Positions 49,715-56,778 of a stretch of 56,778 bases of DNA are shown here, piece after piece (positions within the stretch are counted from its first letter, which is position 1; each line of letters starts with the position of its first letter). The DNA comes from Arthrobacter sp. ISL-30. Lineage in GTDB: Bacteria; Actinomycetota; Actinomycetes; Actinomycetales; Micrococcaceae. Location of the stretch: the NCBI RefSeq assembly GCF_018613855.1, contig NZ_JAGGPK010000001.1:1-56778 (forward strand), in the 5' to 3' direction. The position numbers and the translations under genes are program-made. The notes beneath the pieces are model-generated. The model saw only the letters and a list, made by a program, of their open reading frames with translations. It was not told where the DNA came from and made no database searches.

Positions 49715-51238
49715 ATGAGCACCGCCGCTAACAGCACGTCCCTTGAGCAGTATGAGGTCTGGTTCCTGACCGGAAGCCAGCACCTCTACGGCGAGGATGT
49801 CCTGAAGCAGGTAGCCGCGCAGTCGCAGGAGATTGCAGCAGCCCTGAACGAATCCTCCGAGGTGCCGGTCAAGCTCGTCTGGAAGCCCGTCCTGACGGAT
49901 TCGGATGCCATTCGCCGCACCGCCCTGGAGGCAAACTCCAGCGACGCCGTCATCGGCGTGACCGCCTGGATGCACACCTTCTCCCCGGCGAAGATGTGGA
50001 TCCAGGGCCTGGACATCCTCCGCAAGCCGCTGCTGCACCTGCACACCCAGGCGAACAGGGATCTGCCCTGGGCGGACATCGACTTCGACTTCATGAACCT
50101 GAACCAGGCCGCCCATGGCGACCGCGAATTCGGGTACATCCAGTCTCGCCTCGGCGTGCCGCGGAAGACTGTAGTCGGGCACGTGTCCAACCCCGAGGTC
50201 GCTCGCCAGGTCGGTGCCTGGCAGCGAGCCTCCGCTGGATGGGCCGCCGTCCGCATCCTCAAGCTCACCCGTTTCGGCGACAACATGCGCAACGTCGCCG
50301 TTACCGAAGGCGACAAGACCGAAGCGGAGCTGCGCTTCGGCGTCTCCGTCAACACCTGGTCCGTGAACGAACTTGCCGACGCCGTCCACGGCGCCGCGGA
50401 GTCCGACGTCGACGCCTTGGTGGCCGAGTACGAGCGGCTCTACGAGGTGGTGCCGGAACTGCGTGCCGGCGGTGCCCGGCACGAGTCGCTGCGGTACAGC
50501 GCGCGGATCGAACTCGGCCTGCGGTCCTTCCTGGAAGCCAATGGCTCCGCTGCTTTCACCACGTCCTTCGAAGACCTGGGTGAGCTGCGACAGCTGCCCG
50601 GAATGGCTGTCCAGCGGCTCATGGCCGACGGGTACGGTTTCGGCGCCGAAGGCGACTGGAAGACGGCCATCCTGGTCCGTGCAGCGAAGGTGATGGGTGC
50701 TGGCCTGCCCGGCGGTGCCTCGCTCATGGAGGATTACACCTATCACCTCACTCCTGGCCAGGAGAAGATCCTGGGCGCGCACATGCTCGAGGTTTGCCCG
50801 TCCCTGACCGCAAAGAAGCCGCGCGTGGAAATCCACCCGCTGGGCATCGGTGGCAAGGAAGACCCCGTCCGCATGGTCTTCGACACCGACGCGAGCCCCG
50901 GCGTCGTCGTCGCCCTGTCCGATATGCGCGACCGCTTCCGCCTCGTCGCCAACGCCGTGGACGTTGTCGACCTCGACGAACCGCTCCCTAACCTGCCCGT
51001 CGCGCGGGCACTTTGGTCCCCGAAGCCGGACTTCGCGACGTCGGCCGCCGCCTGGCTGACCGCCGGCGCAGCGCATCACACCGTGCTTTCCACCCAGGTC
51101 GGTATGGACGTGTTCGAGGACTTCGCCGAGATCGCCCAGACCGAACTGCTGACCATTGATGACGGCACCACCATCAAGCAGTTCAAGAAGGAACTGGCCT
51201 GGAACGCGGCATACTACAAGCTGGCTGGCGGCCTGTAG
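49715..51238 (+). CDS. araA: L-arabinose isomerase
   Basis: A 507-residue isomerase of L-arabinose to L-ribulose. [20 protein letters not shown] at the N-terminus is diagnostic. Substrate and Mn-binding residues fall in EDYTYH, the Glu-rich central region and the late AAHHTVLST segment. CAGGAG precedes ATG 49715; the gap to araD is 76 bases. No arabinose transporter or AraR-type gene is adjacent within the window. Confidence 0.97.
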   Translation: MSTAANSTSLEQYEVWFLTGSQHLYGEDVLKQVAAQSQEIAAALNESSEVPVKLVWKPVLTDSDAIRRTALEANSSDAVIGVTAWMHTFSPAKMWIQGLDILRKPLLHLHTQANRDLPWADIDFDFMNLNQAAHGDREFGYIQSRLGVPRKTVVGHVSNPEVARQVGAWQRASAGWAAVRILKLTRFGDNMRNVAVTEGDKTEAELRFGVSVNTWSVNELADAVHGAAESDVDALVAEYERLYEVVPELRAGGARHESLRYSARIELGLRSFLEANGSAAFTTSFEDLGELRQLPGMAVQRLMADGYGFGAEGDWKTAILVRAAKVMGAGLPGGASLMEDYTYHLTPGQEKILGAHMLEVCPSLTAKKPRVEIHPLGIGGKEDPVRMVFDTDASPGVVVALSDMRDRFRLVANAVDVVDLDEPLPNLPVARALWSPKPDFATSAAAWLTAGAAHHTVLSTQVGMDVFEDFAEIAQTELLTIDDGTTIKQFKKELAWNAAYYKLAGGL

Positions 51239-51273
51239 GCCCCGCTTTTGGGGCAGCGGCCGACGGCGGGAGC

Positions 51274-52377
51274 TTAGCCTTCTGTCGCCGGCCGTGCCTC
51301 AAGCACCACTTTCGCCTCCTGGGTGTCCGCACCCCTGCGATATTCGAGGGTCACTGTCTGGCCGGGAGTCTTGTTCCGGAGCGCAGCCAAGAGGTCCTCC
51401 GGGGCGTCGAGCTTGTCGCCCTCCAGCGCCAGTAGCACGTCTCCGGGCCGTAATCCGGCATCTGCCGCCGGGCCGCCCCGGACCACTGATATGGCCAAGA
51501 CGCCATCCGTGTTCGGAAGGCCCAGCTGCTCCGCAATCTGGGGCGTGATTTCGGCGGGGGAGAGGCCGATAAAGGAGTGATCGGCCGTGCCGTCCTCCAG
51601 CAACTGCTCGGCCACGCGAACCGCCGTCGCGGCAGGAATCGCGAAGCCGAGCGCCACGGCGCCGGACTGCGGCGGGATGTAGGCCTCGCTGATTCCAATG
51701 ACTTCACTGCGGGAGTTCACCACCGCACCGCCGGAATTGCCAGGGCTGATGGCGGCATCCGTCTGGATCAGGTCCACCAGTGACTGGCTGCTCGCGGCTG
51801 ACCCGGGAATCTGCCGATGAAGTCCGGAAATGATGCCCGATGTCGCGGTGTTTTCGAATCCCAGCGGAGACCCGATGACAACTGCCAGTTCCCCAATACG
51901 GGGCAGGTCCGTCTGGAACTTCGCAGCTGGCAGGCCCGTGCGCTGGGCTTCCACCAGCGCTAGATCCGAGATCGGATCCGTGGCACGCACTGTCCCGGCC
52001 ACGCGCTGCCCGTCGGCGAACGCCACCTCAACGTCGGAGTTTCCGCGCACGACGTGTTCGTTGGTCAGGATCAATCCGTCGGCGGCATAGACCACGCCGC
52101 TTCCCACCCCGTCCTGGGTAAACACCGTGACAACGGACGGCTGGACGTTCTCGATGATGGCGGGAATGTCCGCAGCGGCCTGGGGCGGCTGCGGAGCCTG
52201 GGTGTTCTGGTTGTTTTGGGTGTTCTGCCCCGGGGGCGGGCTGGCGCCTGGAGAAGTGGGAGCCGTACCCGGATTGCCCGTGCAGCCGGTCGCCATCAGG
52301 ATGACGACGGCGGCTCCGGCGGCAAGGGCGCGGACGCGGCCCCTTCGACGGCGTGGTGCGGCTGGCAAGGACTCCAT
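51274..52377 (-). CDS. HtrA/DegP-like serine protease with PDZ domain, lipoprotein
   Basis: A 367-residue exported protease. The Arg-rich N-terminus and hydrophobic stretch end in LMATGC, so Cys32 is probably lipidated. A Pro/Gln/Asn-rich linker precedes the trypsin-like domain with His108 (TNEHVV), Asp138 (ISDLAL) and Ser215 (SPGNSGG). A C-terminal PDZ domain covers about 275-365. ATG 52377 has GAGGGG upstream; the frame is open to 52470 but would give an unlikely longer N-terminus. It probably acts in envelope protein quality control and converges with araA. Confidence 0.93.
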   Translation of the reverse strand: MESLPAAPRRRRGRVRALAAGAAVVILMATGCTGNPGTAPTSPGASPPPGQNTQNNQNTQAPQPPQAAADIPAIIENVQPSVVTVFTQDGVGSGVVYAADGLILTNEHVVRGNSDVEVAFADGQRVAGTVRATDPISDLALVEAQRTGLPAAKFQTDLPRIGELAVVIGSPLGFENTATSGIISGLHRQIPGSAASSQSLVDLIQTDAAISPGNSGGAVVNSRSEVIGISEAYIPPQSGAVALGFAIPAATAVRVAEQLLEDGTADHSFIGLSPAEITPQIAEQLGLPNTDGVLAISVVRGGPAADAGLRPGDVLLALEGDKLDAPEDLLAALRNKTPGQTVTLEYRRGADTQEAKVVLEARPATEG

Positions 52378-52492
52378 GGGCTTCCCCTCTCGCAGCAGGT
52401 TGCTTAAAGTATCGCGGGGAGACATTGGCCGGGCCAGAGGATTTGTGCCCCGAACGAGAGCCGCTTGCATGGGGCCGAATTGGGAGCCCGTG

Positions 52493-53299
52493 TCAGCCGG
52501 CGACCCCCGCGAGCCAGAAGATGATGGCGGCGATGGCGAAACCCATGACGCCGATCAGCGTCTCCATCACTGTCCAGGTGAGCAGCGTGGTCTTCACGTC
52601 CATTCCGAAGAATCGGCCAACAAGCCAGAACCCGGAGTCGTTCACGTGCGACACCACCACCGAACCAGCGGCGACTGCGATGACCAGGGCAGCAATCTGC
52701 ATGCCATTGAGTCCGGCGGCTGCTACGGCCGGGGCAATCAGGCCGGCCGTAGTGGTCAGCGCGACGGTGGCGGAACCTTGGGCGATGCGGAGAATGGCGG
52801 AGATCAGGAAGCCGGCCACGATCAGCGGGATCCCCAGGTTGCCAAGGACGTCGGCCAGTGCGGAGCCAATGCCGGAGGTAGGGAGGACGCCTCCGAACAT
52901 ACCGCCGGCACCGGTGATCAGGATGACCGAGCAGACCGGTCCAAGGGAGGATTCGAGCAGCTTCTCGATGGCTCCGCCGTGCACTCCCCGGCGCGATCCG
53001 AGGACGAAGACGGCCACGAGCACTGCGATGAGTAGCGCCACCGGGGTTTCGCCGAGCGTGCGGAGAAGCTGGAACCAGAGTTCATTGCGGGCGGATTCCG
53101 GCAGGACGCCGGATGCTGCGAGCGTGTTGAGGCCGGTGTTGACGAAGATCAGCACGAGCGGCAGCAGCAGCAGGCCAATGATGGTGCGGAAGCGGGGCGG
53201 GTGCGCTTCGGCTTCAGCGCTTGCATGGCCCAGCAGTTCCGGAACGGGAAGGGTCAGCCGCTTGCCGGTATACAGACCGTAGAGGTAGGCAGTGACGTA
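52493..53299 (-). pseudogene. gntP: gntP, 3' part, cut off by an IS630-family insertion
   Basis: The C-terminal 268 codons of a GntP-family gluconate permease (about eight membrane helices), beginning YVTAYLYGLYTGKRL directly at the insertion boundary. It is in the same frame as the 5' part, one codon apart. Together the parts would give about 467 residues, the normal GntP length. Met codons exist inside (for example at 53155), but a truncated permease is unlikely to work. Confidence 0.92.
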
Positions 53300-54373
53300 C
53301 TAGTGGGCTGAGTCTTTAGTTGTTTTTGGTTTGGCTTTGGCGAGGATTTGCTCGGGTGTTTTGGTCCATACGAATGGTGTGGACCGGGAATTCCAGCCGT
53401 TGATGAACGCCCGGATCTTCCGGTTCAGGTCGGTGACGGAGGTGAACGTGCCGCGGTGGATTGCCTGGCGTTCGATGATGCCGAACCAGACCTCGACCAG
53501 GTTCAGCCATGAACCGGAGGTCGGGGTGAAGTGGGTGTGGATGCGCGGGTTGGCGGCCAGCCAGTGCCTGACCTCGGCTTTTTTGTGGGCCGCGTAATTG
53601 TCCATGACCAGGTGCAGTTCCTGCCCTGGGTAGGCTTTCGCGACCTGCTTCAGGAAGGCCAAGAACTCCTGATGCCGGTGCCGGGGCTTGGTTGCCGCGG
53701 TAACTTTGCCTGTCGCGATCTCCAGCGCGGCGAACAGCGTTGAGGTCCCATGCCGCACATAGTCGTGCGTGCGCCGGGCAGCCAGGCCGGGTTGCATCGG
53801 AAGCATCGGCGCCGTCCGGTCCAGTGCCTGGATCTGGCTTTTTTCATCAACGCAAAGAACGACGGCGTTCTCCGGCGGCGCCAGATACAGGCCCACCACA
53901 TCGGTGACCTTCGCCACCAGTTCCGGGTCGGTGGAGAACTTGAACGTCTCCATGCGCCACGGCTTCACCCCGGCCTCCCGCCACGCCCTGGCCACGGTGG
54001 CGAAATCAATCTTCAGGTGCGCCGCCAGCAGCCGCGAGGACCAATGGGTCACCCCGAGCTTTTTCGGTGGCGGGGCCAGCGTGGCGGCGATGATCTTCTT
54101 CCGATCAATCTCCCTGGGCCGGCCGCTGCGCGCCTCGTCACTGAGCCCGGCCATTCCACGGTCCTGATACCGTCCCCGCCACGAGGTCACGGTCGGCTGG
54201 GAGACCCCCACCAGCTCGGCGATCCGGTAGTTCGCCACTCCCTCCGAAGCCAGCAATACGATCCGCGCCCGCTGCGCCAACCCCGCCGATCCCATGGAAG
54301 ATCGCACCAGAGACGACAGTCGGTCACGATCACCCTCACGCAACACCAGGGCAGGAGCAGGACGATTCGCCAT
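53300..54373 (-). CDS. IS630-family transposase
   Basis: A 357-residue DDE transposase. Two N-terminal HTH segments (QRARIVLLASEGVANYRIAELVGVSQPTV region) precede the catalytic core with Asp176 (VLCVDEKSQ), Asp258 (LVMDNYAAH) and Glu294 (NLVEVWFG), the Tc1/mariner-like D-D-E pattern of IS630. The coding sequence runs to the last base of the element: codons end GCC CAC, and the TAG stop is made of bases from the duplicated TA and the flanking C of the target. The gene appears intact. Confidence 0.95.
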   Translation of the reverse strand: MANRPAPALVLREGDRDRLSSLVRSSMGSAGLAQRARIVLLASEGVANYRIAELVGVSQPTVTSWRGRYQDRGMAGLSDEARSGRPREIDRKKIIAATLAPPPKKLGVTHWSSRLLAAHLKIDFATVARAWREAGVKPWRMETFKFSTDPELVAKVTDVVGLYLAPPENAVVLCVDEKSQIQALDRTAPMLPMQPGLAARRTHDYVRHGTSTLFAALEIATGKVTAATKPRHRHQEFLAFLKQVAKAYPGQELHLVMDNYAAHKKAEVRHWLAANPRIHTHFTPTSGSWLNLVEVWFGIIERQAIHRGTFTSVTDLNRKIRAFINGWNSRSTPFVWTKTPEQILAKAKPKTTKDSAH

Positions 54374-54423
54374 GCCCCAATCATCCCAAGCCCAACATCA
54401 AACAAACATAAGACACGGCGCAC
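53303..54423 (-). mobile_element. IS630-family insertion sequence in gntP
   Basis: A 1,121-base element. Both ends are flanked by TA (53301-53302 and 54424-54425) within CTAG, the target duplication expected for IS630. Terminal inverted repeats read GTGGGCTGAGTCTTTAG on the left and GTGCGCCGTGTCTTATG on the right, matching at about three of four positions. It carries one intact transposase. The insertion separates the 5' and 3' parts of gntP. Confidence 0.93.
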
Positions 54424-55019
54424 TAGGTAGGGATCGCGGTCAGGAGGCCGACGATCAGCACCAGCCCGATATTGGCATCGAAGAAGGCCGACGCCGACAC
54501 CGGACCCGGGTGGGGCGGCAGGAAGATGTGCATAACGGAGAACGCGCCGGCAGCGGGCAGGCCGTACCGGAGGACCCCGCCACCCAGTCGGTGCGCCACA
54601 GCAAAGACCACGGGCAGCATGACCACAAGGCCGGCGTCGAAAAAGATGGGGAAGCCGAAGATCAGCGAGGCGAGGCCGAGCGCGAAAGGCGCCCGCTTTT
54701 CACCGAACACGCAGATCAGGTAGTCGGCCAGGACCTTGGCCCCGCCGCTGATCTCCACCATCCGACCGAGCATCGCACCCAGCCCGACCAGCAGGGCCAC
54801 CGTGCCCAGGGTGGTGCCGAAGCCATTAACCAGTACCGGCACGATCTGGTTGGTGGGAATGCCAGTGGCGAAAGCGGTGGCGAGGCTGACCAGGATCAGG
54901 GCGACCAGGGCGTGCATGCGCAGCCGGATGATCAGGAAGAGCAGGACAGCGATTGCCGCTGCCGCGATGAGCAGGAGCGGTCCGGCTCCCAGCGTTTGAG
55001 TCCATCCTTCGATGGTCAT
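54423..55019 (-). pseudogene. gntP: gntP, 5' part, truncated by an IS630-family insertion
   Basis: The first 198 residues of a GntP-family gluconate:H+ symporter with about six helices. GLGAMLGRMVEISGGAKVLAD and FGFPIFFDAGLVVMLPVVFA are family motifs. AAAGGAG precedes ATG 55019. The frame ends at TAG exactly at the IS junction. Removing the IS and one TA leaves the same TAG in frame, where relatives probably have Trp (PTWYVTAY). It belongs with gntK just upstream on the same strand. Confidence 0.92.
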
Positions 55020-55092
55020 GGTTCTCCTTTGAAACAGGTTTTGTTAGGGGTGATGCTGATAAGCAGCGGCGCCGGTCTGGCGTGACGCCCGG

Positions 55093-55641
55093 TCAGGCGG
55101 GGGTGAGAGGCTGCGCGGCGCGAGTCAGCTGCAGCGCGCTGATGATGTCATCGACGAGTTGTTCGGGAGAGCGGGAGATGTCCAATCGAAGGCTTCCTCC
55201 GGCCAGTTCGTCTGCAGACAGGGGCTCAAGGGTGGCCAACTGGCTGGGCAGGAGCGTGGTCGGCATGAAGTGGCCCTCACGGTTTTGCATGCGTTGCCCG
55301 AGGAGTTCCGCAGCGCCGTCGAGGTGCAGGAAGGCGACGCGGCCCTCCGCCTCAGCCAACAGGCTGCGGTAGCTGGCCTTAAGCGCCGAACAGGTCAGGA
55401 CAGTGCTGTTTCCTGCTTGTGCCTGCGTTGTCATCCAGTTGCGGATCTGCAGCAGCCACGGCCAGCGGTCCTCATCCTGCAGGGGGATGCCCTGGCTCAT
55501 TTTGCTGATGTTGGCTTCGGGATGGAACTCGTCCGCCTCAGCCTTGACCCAGTGAAGGGCATGCGAAAGTTCTTCGGCAATGGTGGACTTGCCGGCTCCG
55601 GCAACGCCCATGACAACAAGGTGGGTGGGAGGACACTTCAT
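55093..55641 (-). CDS. gntK: Gluconokinase
   Basis: A 182-residue GntK/IdnK-type kinase phosphorylating gluconate to 6-phosphogluconate for the pentose phosphate or Entner-Doudoroff route. Walker A GVAGAGKST lies at 12-20, and LTCSALKASYRSLLA and REGHFMPTTLLPSQLATLEP are family signatures. A GGAG precedes ATG 55641. It is first in an operon with gntP and divergent from the GntR regulator across a region with GntR1-like boxes. The kinase remains intact although the permease is broken. Confidence 0.96.
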   Translation of the reverse strand: MKCPPTHLVVMGVAGAGKSTIAEELSHALHWVKAEADEFHPEANISKMSQGIPLQDEDRWPWLLQIRNWMTTQAQAGNSTVLTCSALKASYRSLLAEAEGRVAFLHLDGAAELLGQRMQNREGHFMPTTLLPSQLATLEPLSADELAGGSLRLDISRSPEQLVDDIISALQLTRAAQPLTPA

Positions 55642-55716
55642 TGTTCAATCTCCAGTGGAAGACGTCGTTGGCTTCGGGTGAAGCGCTGGCGGGCTGTCTG
55701 GCCGCCGGTGAAAAAT

Positions 55717-55749
55717 AAGATAGCACCATTTTGACCGATAGGTACTATC
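55717..55749. promoter_or_regulatory. GntR1-like operator pair in the gntK-gntR divergent region
   Basis: AAGATAGCACCATT (55717-55730, plus strand) and AAGATAGTACCTATC (minus strand, 55751 to 55737) resemble the gluconate-responsive GntR1/2 motif of Corynebacterium glutamicum (TATGATAGTACCAAT as I recall it). The second also contains a GATAG-GTA-CTATC palindrome. The two face each other about 20 bases apart. Confidence 0.6.
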
Positions 55750-55830
55750 TTTATGTAACACAAGTCATACCTTTCGCCTCTGGGTCGGTTAGTCTGGAGG
55801 TGCACTTCGCGTGCCTACAGGGAGGTTTGG

Positions 55831-56565
55831 ATGTCGACGGCGACAGAGGACGAAAGCGGGACAACGCCAGCGGGCAGTTCGGGCCCCGCCCTGCATCAAC
55901 GGGTCCTTGACGCAGTGGGGGAGGCTATTGCCTCAGGCGCGATGCCCCCCGGCCAGCGCCTGACCTTGGACGACCTGCAGCAGGACTACGGAATTTCCCG
56001 CACAGTCGCCCGCGACACCATGCGGGTCCTGGAATCAATGAACCTGGTCTACTCCCGCCGGCGGGTGGGGATCGTGGTGCAGAATCCTGAGCTGTGGAAC
56101 GTCTTCGATCCCAAGCTGGTGAGGTGGCGGCTGGCTTCGGAACGGCGCGCGGAGCAATACAGCAGTCTCACGGAACTGCGGATCGCGGTTGAGCCTATTG
56201 CCGCCGCCGGTGCGGCACGGCGGGCTAGTGCTGCTGAGCGAAACAGGCTTTTGGGATTGGCGGCCGAGCTGCGGCGGCTGGGTGAGGCCGGAGACCTGGA
56301 GGGGTTCCTTGCCGCGGACATCGCTTACCATCAGCTGCTGTTACACAGCTGCGGCAATGAAATGTTTATGGCGCTGGAGGGCATGGTGGCCGAGGTCCTC
56401 ACCAGCCGCACCCGCCAGGGCTTGATGCCCTTCCGCCCGAGACCGGAGGCACTCCAGGCACATGAAGACGTTGCCGCCGCTGTTGCCGGGGGCGATGCCA
56501 AGGCCGCTGAGGCGGCCATGCACCACATCCTTGATGAGGTGCGGAATGCGATGGGGTTGGATTAG
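55831..56565 (+). CDS. gntR: GntR/FadR-family regulator of gluconate genes
   Basis: A 244-residue regulator. The winged HTH covers about 20-85 (RVLDAVGEAIASGAMPPGQRLTLDDL, then YGISRTVARDTMRVLES) and a helical FCD effector domain about 95-235 contains the metal-binding pattern Asp/His (ADIAYHQLLLHSCGN, later EALQAHEDVAAAV). GGGAGG precedes ATG 55831. Position and operators point to repression of gntKP and of itself, relieved by gluconate or 6-phosphogluconate (inference). Confidence 0.92.
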   Translation: MSTATEDESGTTPAGSSGPALHQRVLDAVGEAIASGAMPPGQRLTLDDLQQDYGISRTVARDTMRVLESMNLVYSRRRVGIVVQNPELWNVFDPKLVRWRLASERRAEQYSSLTELRIAVEPIAAAGAARRASAAERNRLLGLAAELRRLGEAGDLEGFLAADIAYHQLLLHSCGNEMFMALEGMVAEVLTSRTRQGLMPFRPRPEALQAHEDVAAAVAGGDAKAAEAAMHHILDEVRNAMGLD

Positions 56566-56604
56566 GGGCTGAAAGCTCGCAACTTCCGTTTTCGGGGGCA
56601 AGCC

Positions 56605-56632
56605 CAAGTCGCTAGCAGTTGTTGTCGTTATG
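56605..56632. repeat. Dispersed palindromic element, copy C (half only)
   Basis: AAGTCGCTAGCAGTTGTTGTCGTTATG matches the left arm and flank of copy A with only a few changes, but the right arm is missing. The IS30-family remnant starts within the next 40 bases. It lies 40 bases after the gntR stop. Confidence 0.65.
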
Positions 56633-56670
56633 CGCGCGGCGGAGTCAAGTAGTCGGGGCAACGCTGGGGT

Positions 56671-56778
56671 TTAGGCTGCCAGCAGCAGTTCGTTGAGCCG
56701 GTTGGCTGGGGTTTGCAGGTTCAGGGTGGGCCGGGGCCGGCGGTTGAGTGTGGCGGCGACTCGGCGGAGGTCTTTCGG
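56671..56778 (-). CDS. IS30-family transposase, 3' end (runs off the window)
   Basis: The last 35 codons and stop of a transposase. The peptide ends LNRRPRPTLNLQTPANRL followed by NELLLAA, which matches the IS30 C-terminus (LN-x-RPRKTL-x-x-x-TPAE-x-L). It is too short for DDE residues; the rest lies beyond position 56778, so intactness cannot be judged. The element end should fall in 56633-56670, where GGAGTCAAGTAGTCGGGGCAA is a possible terminal repeat. Confidence 0.8.
   Translation of the reverse strand, partial: PKDLRRVAATLNRRPRPTLNLQTPANRLNELLLAA

Noticed and set aside
49505..51079. 524-codon open frame antisense to araA
   Set aside because: A shadow of a highly biased real gene; no domain and no start signal.
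51239..51254. Terminator between araA and the protease gene
   Set aside because: Only a five-base-pair GCCCC/GGGGC stem with no T-tract; too weak to report.

Overview
The window is a 56.8-kb, G+C-rich, densely coding chromosomal segment. Gene content points to an actinobacterium of the Micrococcaceae, most likely Arthrobacter in the broad sense: lsr2, ClpC, a disA-radA pair, short stand-alone ArgA, many probable leaderless starts and Arthrobacter-like sugar genes. This is inferred from protein style; no 16S gene is present.

Layout. 0.2-4.2 kb: two tandem alpha/beta hydrolases, then divergent lysS, a small repeat-bearing membrane protein and the nucleoid silencer lsr2. 4.8-10.7 kb: clpC, an S9 peptidase, a short N-acetylglutamate synthase (argA) and two small disordered proteins. 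11-13.4 kb: the PTS-type dihydroxyacetone kinase operon dhaKLM, with a DhaM-HPr fusion, behind four 17-base direct repeats. 13.4-20 kb: lipoprotein, mutY, a membrane-anchored protein, disA, radA and a FUSC-type membrane protein, largely a genome-maintenance block. 20-24.4 kb: pstSCAB behind PhoP-type boxes. 24.5-28.1 kb: an orphan HicB-like protein and a MacAB-like export system. 28.2-29.5 kb: a 33-residue peptide coupled to a GT2 glycosyltransferase, then a DUF2795 protein. 29.6-35.3 kb: a tripartite tricarboxylate transporter (tctCBA) divergent from its likely CitA/CitB-type two-component system. 35.3-38.1 kb: low-affinity phosphate transporter with DUF47 partner, an unknown protein and tRNA-Lys. 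38.5-45.1 kb: LacI regulator, CDF metal exporter behind a short coupled leader ORF, glycogen-debranching-type enzyme and two GT9 glycosyltransferases. 45.3-51.2 kb: arabinan/arabinose catabolism (two GH43 enzymes, araBDA) with LacI-type operators. 51.3-56.8 kb: an HtrA-like lipoprotein protease and a gluconate locus (gntP, gntK, GntR regulator) in which gntP is split by an IS630-family element. The 3' end of an IS30-family transposase runs off the window.

How the parts work together. Carbon entry is by arabinose (to xylulose-5-P), dihydroxyacetone, gluconate (probably lost through gntP disruption) and tricarboxylates. Phosphate is taken up by high-affinity Pst and low-affinity PiT. Promoter regions carry recognisable palindromes: PhoP-like, CRP-like, LacI-like and GntR1-like.

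The least expected signals are structural. Many starts have a TANNNT hexamer 6-7 bases upstream, suggesting leaderless mRNAs. Short tandem repeats of 14-20 bases sit in several gaps between genes. A dispersed palindromic element GTGGTCGTTA...TAACGACCAC follows three genes. The IS630-type transposase takes its stop codon from the target DNA, and the same target creates an amber codon in the gntP frame. I found no CRISPR array, prophage or obvious defence island. No single feature is clearly a new system; the best candidates are the small-peptide/GT2/DUF2795 cassette and the coupled leader ORF of the CDF exporter.
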